From: Prolixibacteraceae bacterium
GTDB lineage: Bacteria; Bacteroidota; Bacteroidia; Bacteroidales; Prolixibacteraceae
Length of the DNA: 48,732 nucleotides
Direction: 5' to 3'
Assembly: GCA_029975525.1 (NCBI GenBank)
Contig: JARKOX010000090.1
Location: 1-48,732 of the forward strand
The notes under the pieces are model-generated. The model was not told the origin of the DNA and did not search any database. It was given only the letters and a program-made list of their open reading frames with translations. A program made the position numbers and the translations under genes. This document shows, one piece after another, positions 42,101 through 48,732 of this stretch; the first letter of the stretch is position 1, and each line of letters starts with the position of its first letter.

Positions 42101-43221
42101 AACTGCCAACCGCTGAATACATCGGAATCAGTATCTGCGACAGTGGCCCCGGTATTCGGGGAACTGACCTCGAACGGATCTTTGATCGTTTTTACCAGTC
42201 GCCCCAACATGCCGAAAGCGGCACCGGAATTGGGCTGGCACTGGCGGCCGAACTGATCTTGCTGCACAAAGGCGAAATTTCAGTCTGTTCCGTTCCGGAA
42301 ACAGGCTCCTTATTTATCCTGAAAATCCCGGTAGTACAACCTGCTTCCGGTGTCGCAGGCCAAACAACAGATCTCCCGGAGTCAACCTTGCCCCTTTTCG
42401 AAAGAGAGGAAGCGGAGACCGACCGCTCGGAAGAGAGATGGATAGATCAGCATTTATACGGATCGGTAATTGTGGTGGTGGAAGATCACCCCGAACTGTC
42501 TCACTACATCCACCAACTGCTGAAGCCTTATTTTACCGTGATATGCGAAGCTGATGGCGACAAAGGGCTGGAAGCGATCGAAAAGTTTTTGCCCGATTTA
42601 GTCCTCTCCGATGTCCTGATGCCCGGAATAAACGGCATAGAATTGTGCAAAAAAACAAAAACGGGGGTCACCACCAGCCACATCCCGGTCATTCTGCTTA
42701 CCGCCCTCTCCGGCACCGACGACCAACTCAAAGGACTGAGAGTAGGCGCCGACGATTATATCCCCAAACCTTTCAGCGAAGAGATCTTGCTGGCCAAAGT
42801 CAACAACCTGCTCCTTTCGCGAAAACAGCTGAAAGACAGCTTTCTCGCCGACCAGCTTGCCTGGAACCAATCAATTACCGGCTTCGATCTCGACAAAAAG
42901 CTGATTCAAAAAGCTACCCACACGATTGAAGAGAACCTGCAAAATCCCAACTTCGGAGTGGATGACCTGGCCGCCGAGCTTTCAATCAGCCGCAGCCACC
43001 TCCACCGAAAACTGAAAAGCCTCACCGACCAGTCGGCTACCGAGTTTATCCGGTATGTAAAAGTCCAATATGCCATACGGCTCATGAAACAAAAGAAAAT
43101 GCCGGTGAATGAAATTGGTTTTATGGCAGGATTTAACTCCCACTCTTATTTCACCAAATCTTTTAAACGATTTACCGGCCATTCGCCAAGCGACTTCCAA
43201 CGCATGCTGAACGAAGAGTAG
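39148..43221 (+). CDS. hybrid two-component system sensor/AraC-type regulator (HTCS)
   Basis: 1357 residues from ATG 39148. The frame extends back to 38926, but that would run through the divergent promoter region, and the signal peptide MNKGSCLWIAIFAILLKTNIVF begins at the chosen start. The periplasmic part has about 12-14 Reg_prop propeller repeats (repeats of the form GNLWIGT), then a Y_Y_Y domain (about 715-776). A membrane helix follows (776-800). The cytoplasmic part has HisKA with SHELRTPLTL (near 835), HATPase (NLLSNAFKFTPSGG near 947, GTGIGLALA near 1026), a receiver domain (VVVEDHPELS, phospho-acceptor in LVLSDVLMPG, DDYIPKPF) and a C-terminal AraC helix-turn-helix. HTCS proteins sense oligosaccharides in the periplasm and switch on the adjacent PUL, here divergent. 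Confidence 0.95.
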   Translation: MNKGSCLWIAIFAILLKTNIVFPQEPAITLERITPEGGLTYSSVMCITRDSLGYMWLGTNNGLFRYDSKQIKRYFHDNNNPFSLPVNRINQFLTDRQQKLWIATENGLCLYDRDYDCFRTYHFTDAAGNPTGSDIRTLTETPDGEIWIGDEKGIAIIDTVQKKAVYQQFGQINANVRQLYLSKSGILWIGFGDGSIYRFDAGNRSFSFFARNTDDQIMCFYEFEGRLWVGYEKKGMDVFDLAGNLVGHYPGYKAGTPDLSDNRVRCITADKNGNLWIGTYNGIDILKKDSVIHHLDQSNYPEIPDNSIWSLYTDQEQNVWIGTWLGGVCFYHPSNNRFHHFNSALYPISDNLISSFAEDKDGNIWIATERGGINLYNPSQNSFRQIPVKKEEQNVVNIKSIAIDRQQTVWIGTFDAGVWFLPPGTKNFKPFKPLANSRSQIFSISPADSGIWFGSYQNGLYFFNQKTGAIQHYSHDPYNINSLSYHAVRDILTDHRHNLWIATDKGLNLRINGKEEFRHFFVNQSSPWHLWSNLLYDLQEDRNGNIWIGTNGGGVCRYRYDTDRIENFTLQNGLSGNDAYSILEDQEGNLWISTENGLSKYRPDDNTFRSFLNDKGISNNRFNPGAALKASDGTLYFGGSNGFVSFVPALIKKNTTPPKTILTNFYLNNRLSEPGHPDYPFQTHISLARSVELKYYQNSFSFDFITTNYLQPAKNRFRYRLVGFNEEWAETDYVGRATYTNLSPGDYVFEVKGANNDGVWNETPTRLQITIHPPLWTTWWAFAGYAAVLSLVVYYLYTNAASRRKLRQEIILERIRRENEDRLHEMKLRFFTNISHELRTPLTLIIGPLERSLRSGKALLGKELELMGANASRLLRLINQILEFRKIEKANTEFRPAIQDIIPVCNEIFHCFEEMARQKNITFLFQADPAPVVASFDGEKLDMIIFNLLSNAFKFTPSGGSITFAVQKNSSLPVMKGAQTYTIGELPTAEYIGISICDSGPGIRGTDLERIFDRFYQSPQHAESGTGIGLALAAELILLHKGEISVCSVPETGSLFILKIPVVQPASGVAGQTTDLPESTLPLFEREEAETDRSEERWIDQHLYGSVIVVVEDHPELSHYIHQLLKPYFTVICEADGDKGLEAIEKFLPDLVLSDVLMPGINGIELCKKTKTGVTTSHIPVILLTALSGTDDQLKGLRVGADDYIPKPFSEEILLAKVNNLLLSRKQLKDSFLADQLAWNQSITGFDLDKKLIQKATHTIEENLQNPNFGVDDLAAELSISRSHLHRKLKSLTDQSATEFIRYVKVQYAIRLMKQKKMPVNEIGFMAGFNSHSYFTKSFKRFTGHSPSDFQRMLNEE

Positions 43222-43386
43222 TAGCCAACCTCCCGAAGTTGAGCCTTACCCGGACAAAACAGGAACGGGGCCGCCGTAAAAACTGGCGCACCCCGTCTGC
43301 AAAAACCGATTATAAAAATCCGGCCCGAAAAAACGCTACGCTGACAGCTGTTTAATTTTCACGGGCAGTTTCCCTGAAGCAGTTTT

Positions 43387-44133
43387 TTAATCGTCATCCC
43401 GGTCGCCCCGGCATTCAAACTTGTGATGGTTTTTGAAATTGCTGATGATAACCTGGTACAGCTCCGAATTGGAAGTTGCCGAAATGATAATTTCTCCGTT
43501 GGTGCGGGTCGCATTGTCAAGATCTTCGGGGTTAATTCCCTTCATCATCTGGTCAAGAAAAATCTGGATCAGGCTGGAATAGGTAGAATTTTCCGTTGCG
43601 GTAACGGTAACCCCCTCCTGTTCGGCTTTAAAATTAAAGTTTTCGTTTGCCGCAAAAGTCACCGGGACCTTGCTACCCCCGGCATTGGTATAAAACCCTG
43701 CCAGATAGATCAGCGGTTTGTCGCCGGCATACTGCTTGTCCAGATGGACTTCAAACTCCACTTCTTCATACACCCCCGGTGGCAAAATAATGCTGCCGAT
43801 GTTGGTTTTGGTATCGAAAAGATTGACTTCGACCGGCCCTTTCACCTCATATTCAATCTCCAGCTTACTCCCCGGGGTTCCCGAATTTTTCATCTCCGCT
43901 TCAAACTCCAGCTTCGAAACCATCATTACCGCACTGTTCCACTCCATAGAGGCAGTGACCAAAGCCGACTTCAACGCCGAAGTCCCGACCGGTAAAGAAA
44001 AACGCTTGTTAACCGCCTGCATTTTAACGGTCATTGAAGACGCATCCCGGCTGTCATCCTTTGAACAGGAACTGAGTCCATAACCGGCAACCATCCAACT
44101 CAAAAGGACAAGAAAAACACTTTTTGTTTTCAT
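43387..44133 (-). CDS. lipoprotein of unknown function
   Basis: 248 residues with a lipobox (YGLSSC, near residue 23) and a Ser/Asp-rich linker after it. The body is beta-strand-rich, with LPVGTSALKSALVTASMEWNSAVMMVSKLEFEAEM and a repeated V-E-F-E-V pattern (PPGVYEEVEFEVHLDKQ). It resembles DUF4382-like or calcium-binding extracellular lipoproteins, but I do not assign a family. The C-terminus is unusually charged (FECRGDRDDD). It stands alone between the HTCS gene and the TPP riboswitch and is transcribed in the opposite direction to both. Confidence 0.7.
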   Translation of the reverse strand: MKTKSVFLVLLSWMVAGYGLSSCSKDDSRDASSMTVKMQAVNKRFSLPVGTSALKSALVTASMEWNSAVMMVSKLEFEAEMKNSGTPGSKLEIEYEVKGPVEVNLFDTKTNIGSIILPPGVYEEVEFEVHLDKQYAGDKPLIYLAGFYTNAGGSKVPVTFAANENFNFKAEQEGVTVTATENSTYSSLIQIFLDQMMKGINPEDLDNATRTNGEIIISATSNSELYQVIISNFKNHHKFECRGDRDDD

Positions 44134-44415
44134 TTCTGATCTGTTTTAATTTAGCAGCCATCCGGGGCTCAACAACTGTGCCACCCCGCCGGCAAAGGAA
44201 AAAAGTTACCTTTCCTCAGCAAACCCCGTCTGTACAACAACCGATTAACCGGTAAAAATGGCAAACAGCCGCTGGAGGATCAGGTAAATCCGCTGAAAAT
44301 ATTTTCTCAAAAACCAGGCTTCCCGATCAAAATGATAATCTTTCCGGAAGGAAAGGCCAAATCCGGCTTTTCCGGGCCTCGCCCGGGATGGTATTGGATT
44401 ATTCAATTTCCGCCT
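44134..44415. other. intergenic region before the TPP riboswitch promoter
   Basis: No gene seen. A compact hairpin CCGGGC (44372-44377) with GCCCGG (44381-44386) lies just upstream of the promoter and has no T run. It may end stray transcription or be a protein site. Confidence 0.35.
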
Positions 44416-44423
44416 TAACTTTG
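44393..44423 (+). promoter_or_regulatory. promoter of the TPP-riboswitch transcript
   Basis: The -33 box ATTG (44393-44396, one mismatch) and the perfect -7 box TAACTTTG (44416-44423) are separated by 19 nt. The transcript would begin near 44430, directly before the aptamer. Confidence 0.6.
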
Positions 44424-44434
44424 CGGGAGATATT

Positions 44435-44537
44435 TCACGCAATGGGGTGCCTAATCCCGGAGACGATCCGGGATGAAAAACGGGCTGAGATCATACCCTT
44501 AGAACCTGCTCCGGATAATGCCGGCGAAGGGAAGGCA
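44435..44537 (+). ncRNA. TPP (THI element) riboswitch
   Basis: The conserved thiamin pyrophosphate aptamer blocks are all present in order: GGGGTGCC (44444-44451), a variable P3a stem with TCCCGG and CCGGGA, GCTGAGATCATACCC (44484-44498), AACCTG, then CCGGATAATGCCGGCGAAGGGAA (44511-44533). The regulated gene encodes a TonB-dependent receptor starting at 44589. The spacing suggests control of translation or transcription through a downstream switch region. Confidence 0.93.
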
Positions 44538-44577
44538 AAACGGGATTTCCCTACCTCATTGGTTAGTTTTTAACCAA
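44528..44577 (+). promoter_or_regulatory. expression platform of the TPP riboswitch
   Basis: AGGGAA of the aptamer (44528-44533) can pair with TTCCCT (44547-44552), which would break the ligand-bound form. A second hairpin, TTGGTTA (44559-44565) with TAACCAA (44571-44577), lies 11 nt before the ATG. No long T run follows, so inhibition of translation is more likely than termination. Confidence 0.4.
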
Positions 44578-44588
44578 AATTTACAAAA

Positions 44589-47033
44589 ATGAAAAAGTTA
44601 GGTTTTTGGCTGTTGTTGCAGCTATTCGTTGGGGCCGGGCTGGCACAGCCGCTGCTGAAAGGAACGGTTACCGACCCCGGCAACACGCCGTTGGCCGGCG
44701 CCAGCGTTGTAATCAAAAACAGCTACCAGGGCATGTCGACCGCCAGCGACGGCACTTTTGAATTCAAACACCTGAAACCCGGCCGCTATCTCCTGGCGGT
44801 TTCCTTTATCGGTTTCGAGCCGGCAGAGCAGGAGGTGGACCTGCCCCATTCCGAATCCGTAAAAATTGTACTGAAGCCGAAATCGGTTTTTACCGACGAA
44901 GTAATGGTTTCAGCCACCCGGGCCGGCGACAAAACGCCGGTGGCATTCACCAATATTTCGGGAGAAGACCTGAAACGCCGCAACATGGGGCAGGACATTC
45001 CCTACCTGCTGACCTTGTCGCCCTCGTTTGTGGCCACCTCCGATGCCGGGGCCGGAATTGGCTACACCAACTTCCGCATCCGCGGCACCGACCTGAACCG
45101 CATCAATGTAACCGTAAACGGCATTCCGCTGAACGATGCCGAGTCGCACGGAACCTTTTTCGTGGACCAGCCCGACCTGGCCTCCTCAACCGACAACATC
45201 CAGGTGCAGCGCGGGGTAGGAACCTCAACCAATGGCGCGGCCGCTTTTGGCGCGACCATCAACCTGCAAACCCTCACCCTCAACCCGGAAGCGTATGCCG
45301 AATTACGCACCGCCGCCGGATCGTTCAACACCTTCCGGAACACGGCAGCCGCCGGTACCGGCCTTATCAACGGACAGTTTGCCGTTGACGTGCGCCTGTC
45401 GAAAGTAACCTCCGACGGCTACATCGACCGCGCCGCCAGCGACCTGAAATCATTTTTTGTTTCAGCAGGCTGGTATGGCGAAAATTCGGTCCTGAAATTT
45501 AACCTCTTTTCAGGATTGGAAGAGACCTACCAGGCGTGGAACGGGGTGCCATCGGTACGTCTGCACAACGACCTGGAAGGGATGAAACGGTATGAAGAAC
45601 ACTGGCTTTACACGCCCGAAGAGACTGCCCGGATGATGGCTTCCAACAACCGCACATACAACCTCTACACCTACGAAAACCAGGTGGATCACTACCAGCA
45701 GGACCATTTTCAGCTGCACTTTTCGCACCGGTTCACCCCGGCGCTTAACCTGAATGCAGCGCTCCACTACACTCCTGGAAAAGGGTATTACGAACAGTAC
45801 AAAGAGGACCAGGATTTTGCCGATTACGGCCTGTCGTACCCAATGGTGGAAGATAAAAAAATCGAATCGACCGACCTGATCCGGCGCAAGTGGCTGGACA
45901 ACCACTTCTACGGAGCCATTTTTTCGCTCAACTACAACGGTGCCAAAACCGACCTCTCCCTGGGTGGAGGCTGGAGCACCTACGACGGCGACCATTTCGG
46001 AAAGATCATCTGGGGCCGGTATCTGGGCGAAACAGCTTACAACCACGAATGGTACCGGGGCAACGGACTGAAAAAGGATTTCAATATCTACGGAAAAATC
46101 AGCCACTCCCTGTCCGAAAAAGTGACCCTCTTTACCGATCTCCAGTATCGCGACATCGACTATTCCATCGACGGCACCGACGACGACCTGCGCAACCTGA
46201 CCCAGCAGCACCGCTTCCATTTTTTCAATCCGAAAGCGGGAGTTCACTTCCGCCCGGCGCCCAACAGCGAAGCCTGGCTCTCGTTTGCCCGCGCCAGCCG
46301 CGAACCGAACCGCGACAATTTTGTGGATGCCGATCCCGCCAAACCGGCTCCCAAACCGGAAACACTCAACGATTTTGAAGCGGGTTTCCAGCTCCGCCAA
46401 TCGGCTTTCGCTGCCGGCCTCAACCTCTACTACATGCACTACCGGGACCAGCTGGCGCTCACCGGCCAGATCAACGACGTAGGCGCCCCCATCATGGTGA
46501 ACGTCGACAAAAGTTACCGCGCCGGGATCGAACTGAACTGGGGCATCAGGCTGCTTCGCTCGCTGCGCTGGGAGGCCAACTCAACCTTCAGCAGCAACAA
46601 AATCAACAATTTCACCGAATATGTGGACGACTGGGACAAGGGCGGGCAACAGGCTTTTGAACTGGGCACCACCGATCTCTCCTTCTCCCCGAAAATGATC
46701 ACCAACAGCCAGCTGCAATGGCAACCGGCCCGCAACCTGTCGCTGAACCTCATCTCCAGCTACGTGGGAAAACAGTATATCGACAACACGGCAAACGAAG
46801 ACCGGCAATTAGACGCCTACTTCGTAAACAGCCTGAAAGCCGAATACCACATCGCTGCCAAATTTTTCGAAAGCATAACCCTCCACCTGCTGGTAAACAA
46901 CCTCTTCGACACCCGGTACGAAAGCAACGCCTGGGTTTACTCCTACCTCTACGACGGGCAACGCTGGAAGATGGACGGCTACTTCCCGCAGGCTGGCCGC
47001 AATTTTATGCTGGGCCTCGATTTTAAATTCTGA
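44589..47033 (+). CDS. TonB-dependent receptor under TPP riboswitch control (probable thiamin-compound transporter)
   Basis: 814 residues with signal peptide (MKKLGFWLLLQLFVGAGLAQ). An N-terminal carboxypeptidase-D-like domain (about 20-105, VTDPGNTPLAGASVVIKN) precedes the plug (about 110-230, TNFRIRGTDLNRINVTVNGIPLNDAESHG) and a barrel ending in aromatic GLDFKF. No SusD partner is present. The TPP riboswitch immediately upstream means expression falls when thiamin pyrophosphate is plentiful, so the cargo is probably thiamin or a precursor. Predicted thiamin receptors under THI elements are known in Bacteroidota, as I recall. No inner-membrane transporter (PnuT-like) or thi gene is next to it in this window. 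Confidence 0.9.
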   Translation: MKKLGFWLLLQLFVGAGLAQPLLKGTVTDPGNTPLAGASVVIKNSYQGMSTASDGTFEFKHLKPGRYLLAVSFIGFEPAEQEVDLPHSESVKIVLKPKSVFTDEVMVSATRAGDKTPVAFTNISGEDLKRRNMGQDIPYLLTLSPSFVATSDAGAGIGYTNFRIRGTDLNRINVTVNGIPLNDAESHGTFFVDQPDLASSTDNIQVQRGVGTSTNGAAAFGATINLQTLTLNPEAYAELRTAAGSFNTFRNTAAAGTGLINGQFAVDVRLSKVTSDGYIDRAASDLKSFFVSAGWYGENSVLKFNLFSGLEETYQAWNGVPSVRLHNDLEGMKRYEEHWLYTPEETARMMASNNRTYNLYTYENQVDHYQQDHFQLHFSHRFTPALNLNAALHYTPGKGYYEQYKEDQDFADYGLSYPMVEDKKIESTDLIRRKWLDNHFYGAIFSLNYNGAKTDLSLGGGWSTYDGDHFGKIIWGRYLGETAYNHEWYRGNGLKKDFNIYGKISHSLSEKVTLFTDLQYRDIDYSIDGTDDDLRNLTQQHRFHFFNPKAGVHFRPAPNSEAWLSFARASREPNRDNFVDADPAKPAPKPETLNDFEAGFQLRQSAFAAGLNLYYMHYRDQLALTGQINDVGAPIMVNVDKSYRAGIELNWGIRLLRSLRWEANSTFSSNKINNFTEYVDDWDKGGQQAFELGTTDLSFSPKMITNSQLQWQPARNLSLNLISSYVGKQYIDNTANEDRQLDAYFVNSLKAEYHIAAKFFESITLHLLVNNLFDTRYESNAWVYSYLYDGQRWKMDGYFPQAGRNFMLGLDFKF

Positions 47034-47065
47034 CGGAAAATTTTCACCCTTTAAAAAGTATACCG

Positions 47066-47098
47066 AACCGGTCTTGCTCAGCAGACCGGTTTTTTTTA
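47066..47098 (+). terminator. rho-independent terminator after the TonB receptor
   Basis: Perfect 9-bp stem AACCGGTCT (47066-47074) with AGACCGGTT (47083-47091), then a T run to 47098. Confidence 0.93.
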
Positions 47099-47160
47099 TA
47101 AAATCCCCCGGAGAGTCTTCTCCTAAAATATCTCCGGAAAGCGGCAACCGCAGGAAATGC

Positions 47161-47168
47161 TAACTTTG
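47161..47168 (+). promoter_or_regulatory. -7 box of the glycosyltransferase gene
   Basis: TAACTTTG is a perfect TAnnTTTG match, 27 nt before ATG 47196. No -33 box is clear. It overlaps the possible upstream start at 47157, which argues for the downstream start. Confidence 0.4.
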
Positions 47169-47195
47169 ACTCCGGATCTATCCAAAACTGCAAAA

Positions 47196-48512
47196 ATGAA
47201 ACGCGTACTGATTATCACCTACTACTGGCCTCCGAGCGGCGGCGGCGGGGTCATGCGGTGGCTGAAAATGTCCAGGTATCTGCCCGAATTTGGTTGGCAG
47301 CCGGTAATTTACACTCCCGAAAACCCCGATCCGTCGGTTTTGGATGAAAGTCTGGCCCGGGAAGTTGCGCCTGAAACCGAAATTATCCGGCGCCCGATCT
47401 GGGAACCTTACGATTGGTACCGGAAACTTACCGGCAAACCCAAAGGAGAAAAATTTAAGGCAGGCTACATTTCCGAAGCATCCCGGGGCTCGTGGAAAGA
47501 GAAACTCTCGGTCTTCATCCGCGGCAACCTGCTGATTCCCGACCCCCGTGTTTTCTGGGTAAAACCCTCCATCCGGTTTTTAAAAAACTATTTAAAGGAA
47601 AACCCGGTCGATCTGATTGTTTCAACCGGTCCGCCGCACAGCATGCACCTGATCGGTCTCGGTTTGAAGAGAAAGCTGGGCATCCCCTGGCTGGCCGATT
47701 TCCGTGATCCGTGGACCGATATCGATTTTTATCACCGCCTGCGCCTCACCCGTTTGGCCGACGCTATCCATCACCACCTGGAAAAAAAGGTTTTGGCATC
47801 GGCCGATTTTGTTACCACCGTCAGCCCTCAAATATGCCGTTCGATGGAAACAATTGCCGGCCGGAAGATTGAACTGGTCAACAACGGTTACGATCCCGAA
47901 GATTTCGAATTTGACACCGAAACGGCCGACGACGGCTCCTTTACCATTTCGCATTTTGGCGCTTTCAACCGCGACCGCAACCCGGCCATCCTCTGGCAGG
48001 TTCTCCGGGAACTCTCGCAGGAAGACCCCCGCTTTGCCACCGACCTGAGCATCCAGCTGATCGGACAAACCGACGAAACCATTTTGCAGGATATCCGGGA
48101 AGCAGGGTTGGAAAAACAGCTGACGGTTATTCCGCACAAAAAGCACCGCGAAGGACTTGAGCTGCTCCGGCACTCCAAAGTTTTGCTCCTGCCCATCAAC
48201 GATGCCCCCAACATGCTGGGCATTCTTCCCGGAAAAATGTACGAATACCTTGCCCTGCAACGCCCGATTGTGGCCATTGGCCCGCCGGAAGGCGATTTTG
48301 CCGCCATCATCGCCGAAACACAATCGGGGGTGGTACACGCTTTCGGGGACTATCCCGGCCTGAAAAAATCGATCAATGACCTTTACCTTAAATTTAAGGA
48401 AGGTGCACTTTCGGTTAACTCCGGAAACTACGAAAAATACTCCCGGCGATCGCTGGCCCAGAAGATAATCAGCATCCCTTTTTCAGCAGAAAAGGATGAT
48501 ACTCCCCGGTAA
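47196..48512 (+). CDS. glycosyltransferase family 4-like protein
   Basis: 438 residues from ATG 47196. The frame opens at 47157, but the GT-B N-terminal strand MKRVLIITYYWPPSGGGGVMR begins at the chosen start, and a -7 box covers the earlier ATG. The N-terminal lobe includes VDLIVSTGPPHSMHLIGL and WLADFRDPWTD. The C-terminal lobe has FTISHFGAFNRDRNP and the donor-binding GILPGKMYEYLALQRPIVAIG with the retaining-GT glutamate region. Such enzymes build lipopolysaccharide, capsule or exopolysaccharide at the inner membrane. Its 3' end overlaps the convergent WbpB/WlbA-type gene by 44 bp. Confidence 0.88.
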   Translation: MKRVLIITYYWPPSGGGGVMRWLKMSRYLPEFGWQPVIYTPENPDPSVLDESLAREVAPETEIIRRPIWEPYDWYRKLTGKPKGEKFKAGYISEASRGSWKEKLSVFIRGNLLIPDPRVFWVKPSIRFLKNYLKENPVDLIVSTGPPHSMHLIGLGLKRKLGIPWLADFRDPWTDIDFYHRLRLTRLADAIHHHLEKKVLASADFVTTVSPQICRSMETIAGRKIELVNNGYDPEDFEFDTETADDGSFTISHFGAFNRDRNPAILWQVLRELSQEDPRFATDLSIQLIGQTDETILQDIREAGLEKQLTVIPHKKHREGLELLRHSKVLLLPINDAPNMLGILPGKMYEYLALQRPIVAIGPPEGDFAAIIAETQSGVVHAFGDYPGLKKSINDLYLKFKEGALSVNSGNYEKYSRRSLAQKIISIPFSAEKDDTPR

Positions 48513-48732
48513 GTCCGGCGGGTTTCAGGTTCCGGATCTGATGGGTGAGTAAAATACAGGGGGCGGCATCGGCCAGCCCGAAACCTCCACCGCTCAGGAT
48601 ATCGCGGTAGGTTGCGGTGTGCAGGTCGGTAAATCCTTCGCTGAACTCAATCTCCTCGCCGCCGATGGTAATCGACCGGAAGGTGCGCATCCCTTTTTGC
48701 AGGGCCGCCGCCGGCAGGTCGTTCGAGTCGAG
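48469..48732 (-). CDS. WbpB/WlbA-type Gfo/Idh/MocA sugar-nucleotide oxidoreductase, C-terminal part
   Basis: The reading frame runs off the right edge; 87 codons of the C-terminus remain, and the first ATG inside (48690) is not a real start. The segment RSITIGGEEIEFSEGFTDLH followed by YRDILSGGGFGLADAAP and ending in GEYHPFL is, from memory, the signature tail of UDP-N-acetylglucosaminuronate 3-dehydrogenases (WbpB/WlbA). These work with an aminotransferase and acetyltransferase to make UDP-2,3-diacetamido uronic acids for O-antigen or exopolysaccharide. It faces the glycosyltransferase gene and overlaps its end by 44 bp. Together they suggest a surface-polysaccharide cluster continuing to the right. 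Confidence 0.75.
   Translation of the reverse strand, partial: LDSNDLPAAALQKGMRTFRSITIGGEEIEFSEGFTDLHTATYRDILSGGGFGLADAAPCILLTHQIRNLKPAGLTGEYHPFLLKKGC

Noticed and set aside
45510-46439. Minus-strand open frame of 309 codons inside the TonB receptor
   Set aside because: Opposite strand of a clear barrel gene, without motif, promoter or conserved start.
1-48732. CRISPR arrays, insertion sequences, prophage genes and tRNA/rRNA genes
   Set aside because: No regularly spaced repeats, transposase or integrase motifs, terminal inverted repeats with target duplications, or cloverleaf sequences were recognised by reading; a covariance search for RNA genes was not possible.

Overview
The window reads as chromosomal DNA of a Bacteroidota bacterium. 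The evidence is a SusC/SusD pair with a hybrid two-component regulator, a type IX secretion tail on a secreted protein, signal-peptide-rich glycan-degrading enzymes, and promoters of the Bacteroidota form (TTTG-like -33 box, about 19-22 nt, TAnnTTTG -7 box) ahead of several genes. Balanced base composition, a B12-dependent ribonucleotide reductase and a glycyl-radical hydroxyproline dehydratase suggest a facultative or strict anaerobe, perhaps in the Marinilabiliales/Prolixibacteraceae; that placement is inference. No tRNA, rRNA, CRISPR array, transposase or phage gene was seen.

Left part (1-16.6 kb): mostly housekeeping genes. These are the end of the Kdo transferase gene, class II ribonucleotide reductase, glycine cleavage H protein, TsaE and alanine dehydrogenase. 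A minus-strand series follows. Read in its own direction (14.5 to 6 kb) it holds a radical-SAM activase and trans-4-hydroxy-L-proline dehydratase (HypD), then a small membrane protein coupled to a cytoplasmic type I pullulanase, then a secreted GH2 glycosidase. A DUF4395 membrane protein and a secreted protein of unknown function follow on the plus strand, each behind a promoter that overlaps an inverted repeat.

Middle part (16.7-22.7 kb): a CorC/HlyC-type CBS membrane protein, a lipoprotein and a GNAT acetyltransferase form one operon. Next come an acyl-carrier-like protein that lacks the phosphopantetheine serine and a large secreted HExxH protein with a type IX sorting tail.

Polysaccharide utilization locus (22.7-43.2 kb): a long minus-strand series runs from GH88 (38.9 kb) through SusC, SusD, a GH50-like clan GH-A enzyme, an SGNH acetylesterase, a beta-helix protein and a PIG-L deacetylase to a Gfo/Idh/MocA oxidoreductase and a HEAT-DUF1080-DUF1080 protein. 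A divergent hybrid two-component sensor/AraC regulator sits at 39.1-43.2 kb. The enzymes suggest uptake and breakdown of an acetylated, uronic-acid-containing glycan with beta-galactoside-like linkages. No sulfatase is present. The last two genes fit the 3-keto-glycoside route of glycoside cleavage. The predicted leader of the PUL transcript contains a terminator-like hairpin whose U-tract directly abuts the GH88 start codon; I regard this as the most notable unexplained element here.

Right end (43.4-48.7 kb): a lipoprotein, a TPP riboswitch controlling a TonB-dependent receptor (probably for thiamin or a thiamin precursor), a family-4-like glycosyltransferase, and the end of a WbpB/WlbA-type sugar-nucleotide oxidoreductase, which suggests that a surface-polysaccharide cluster begins at the right edge.
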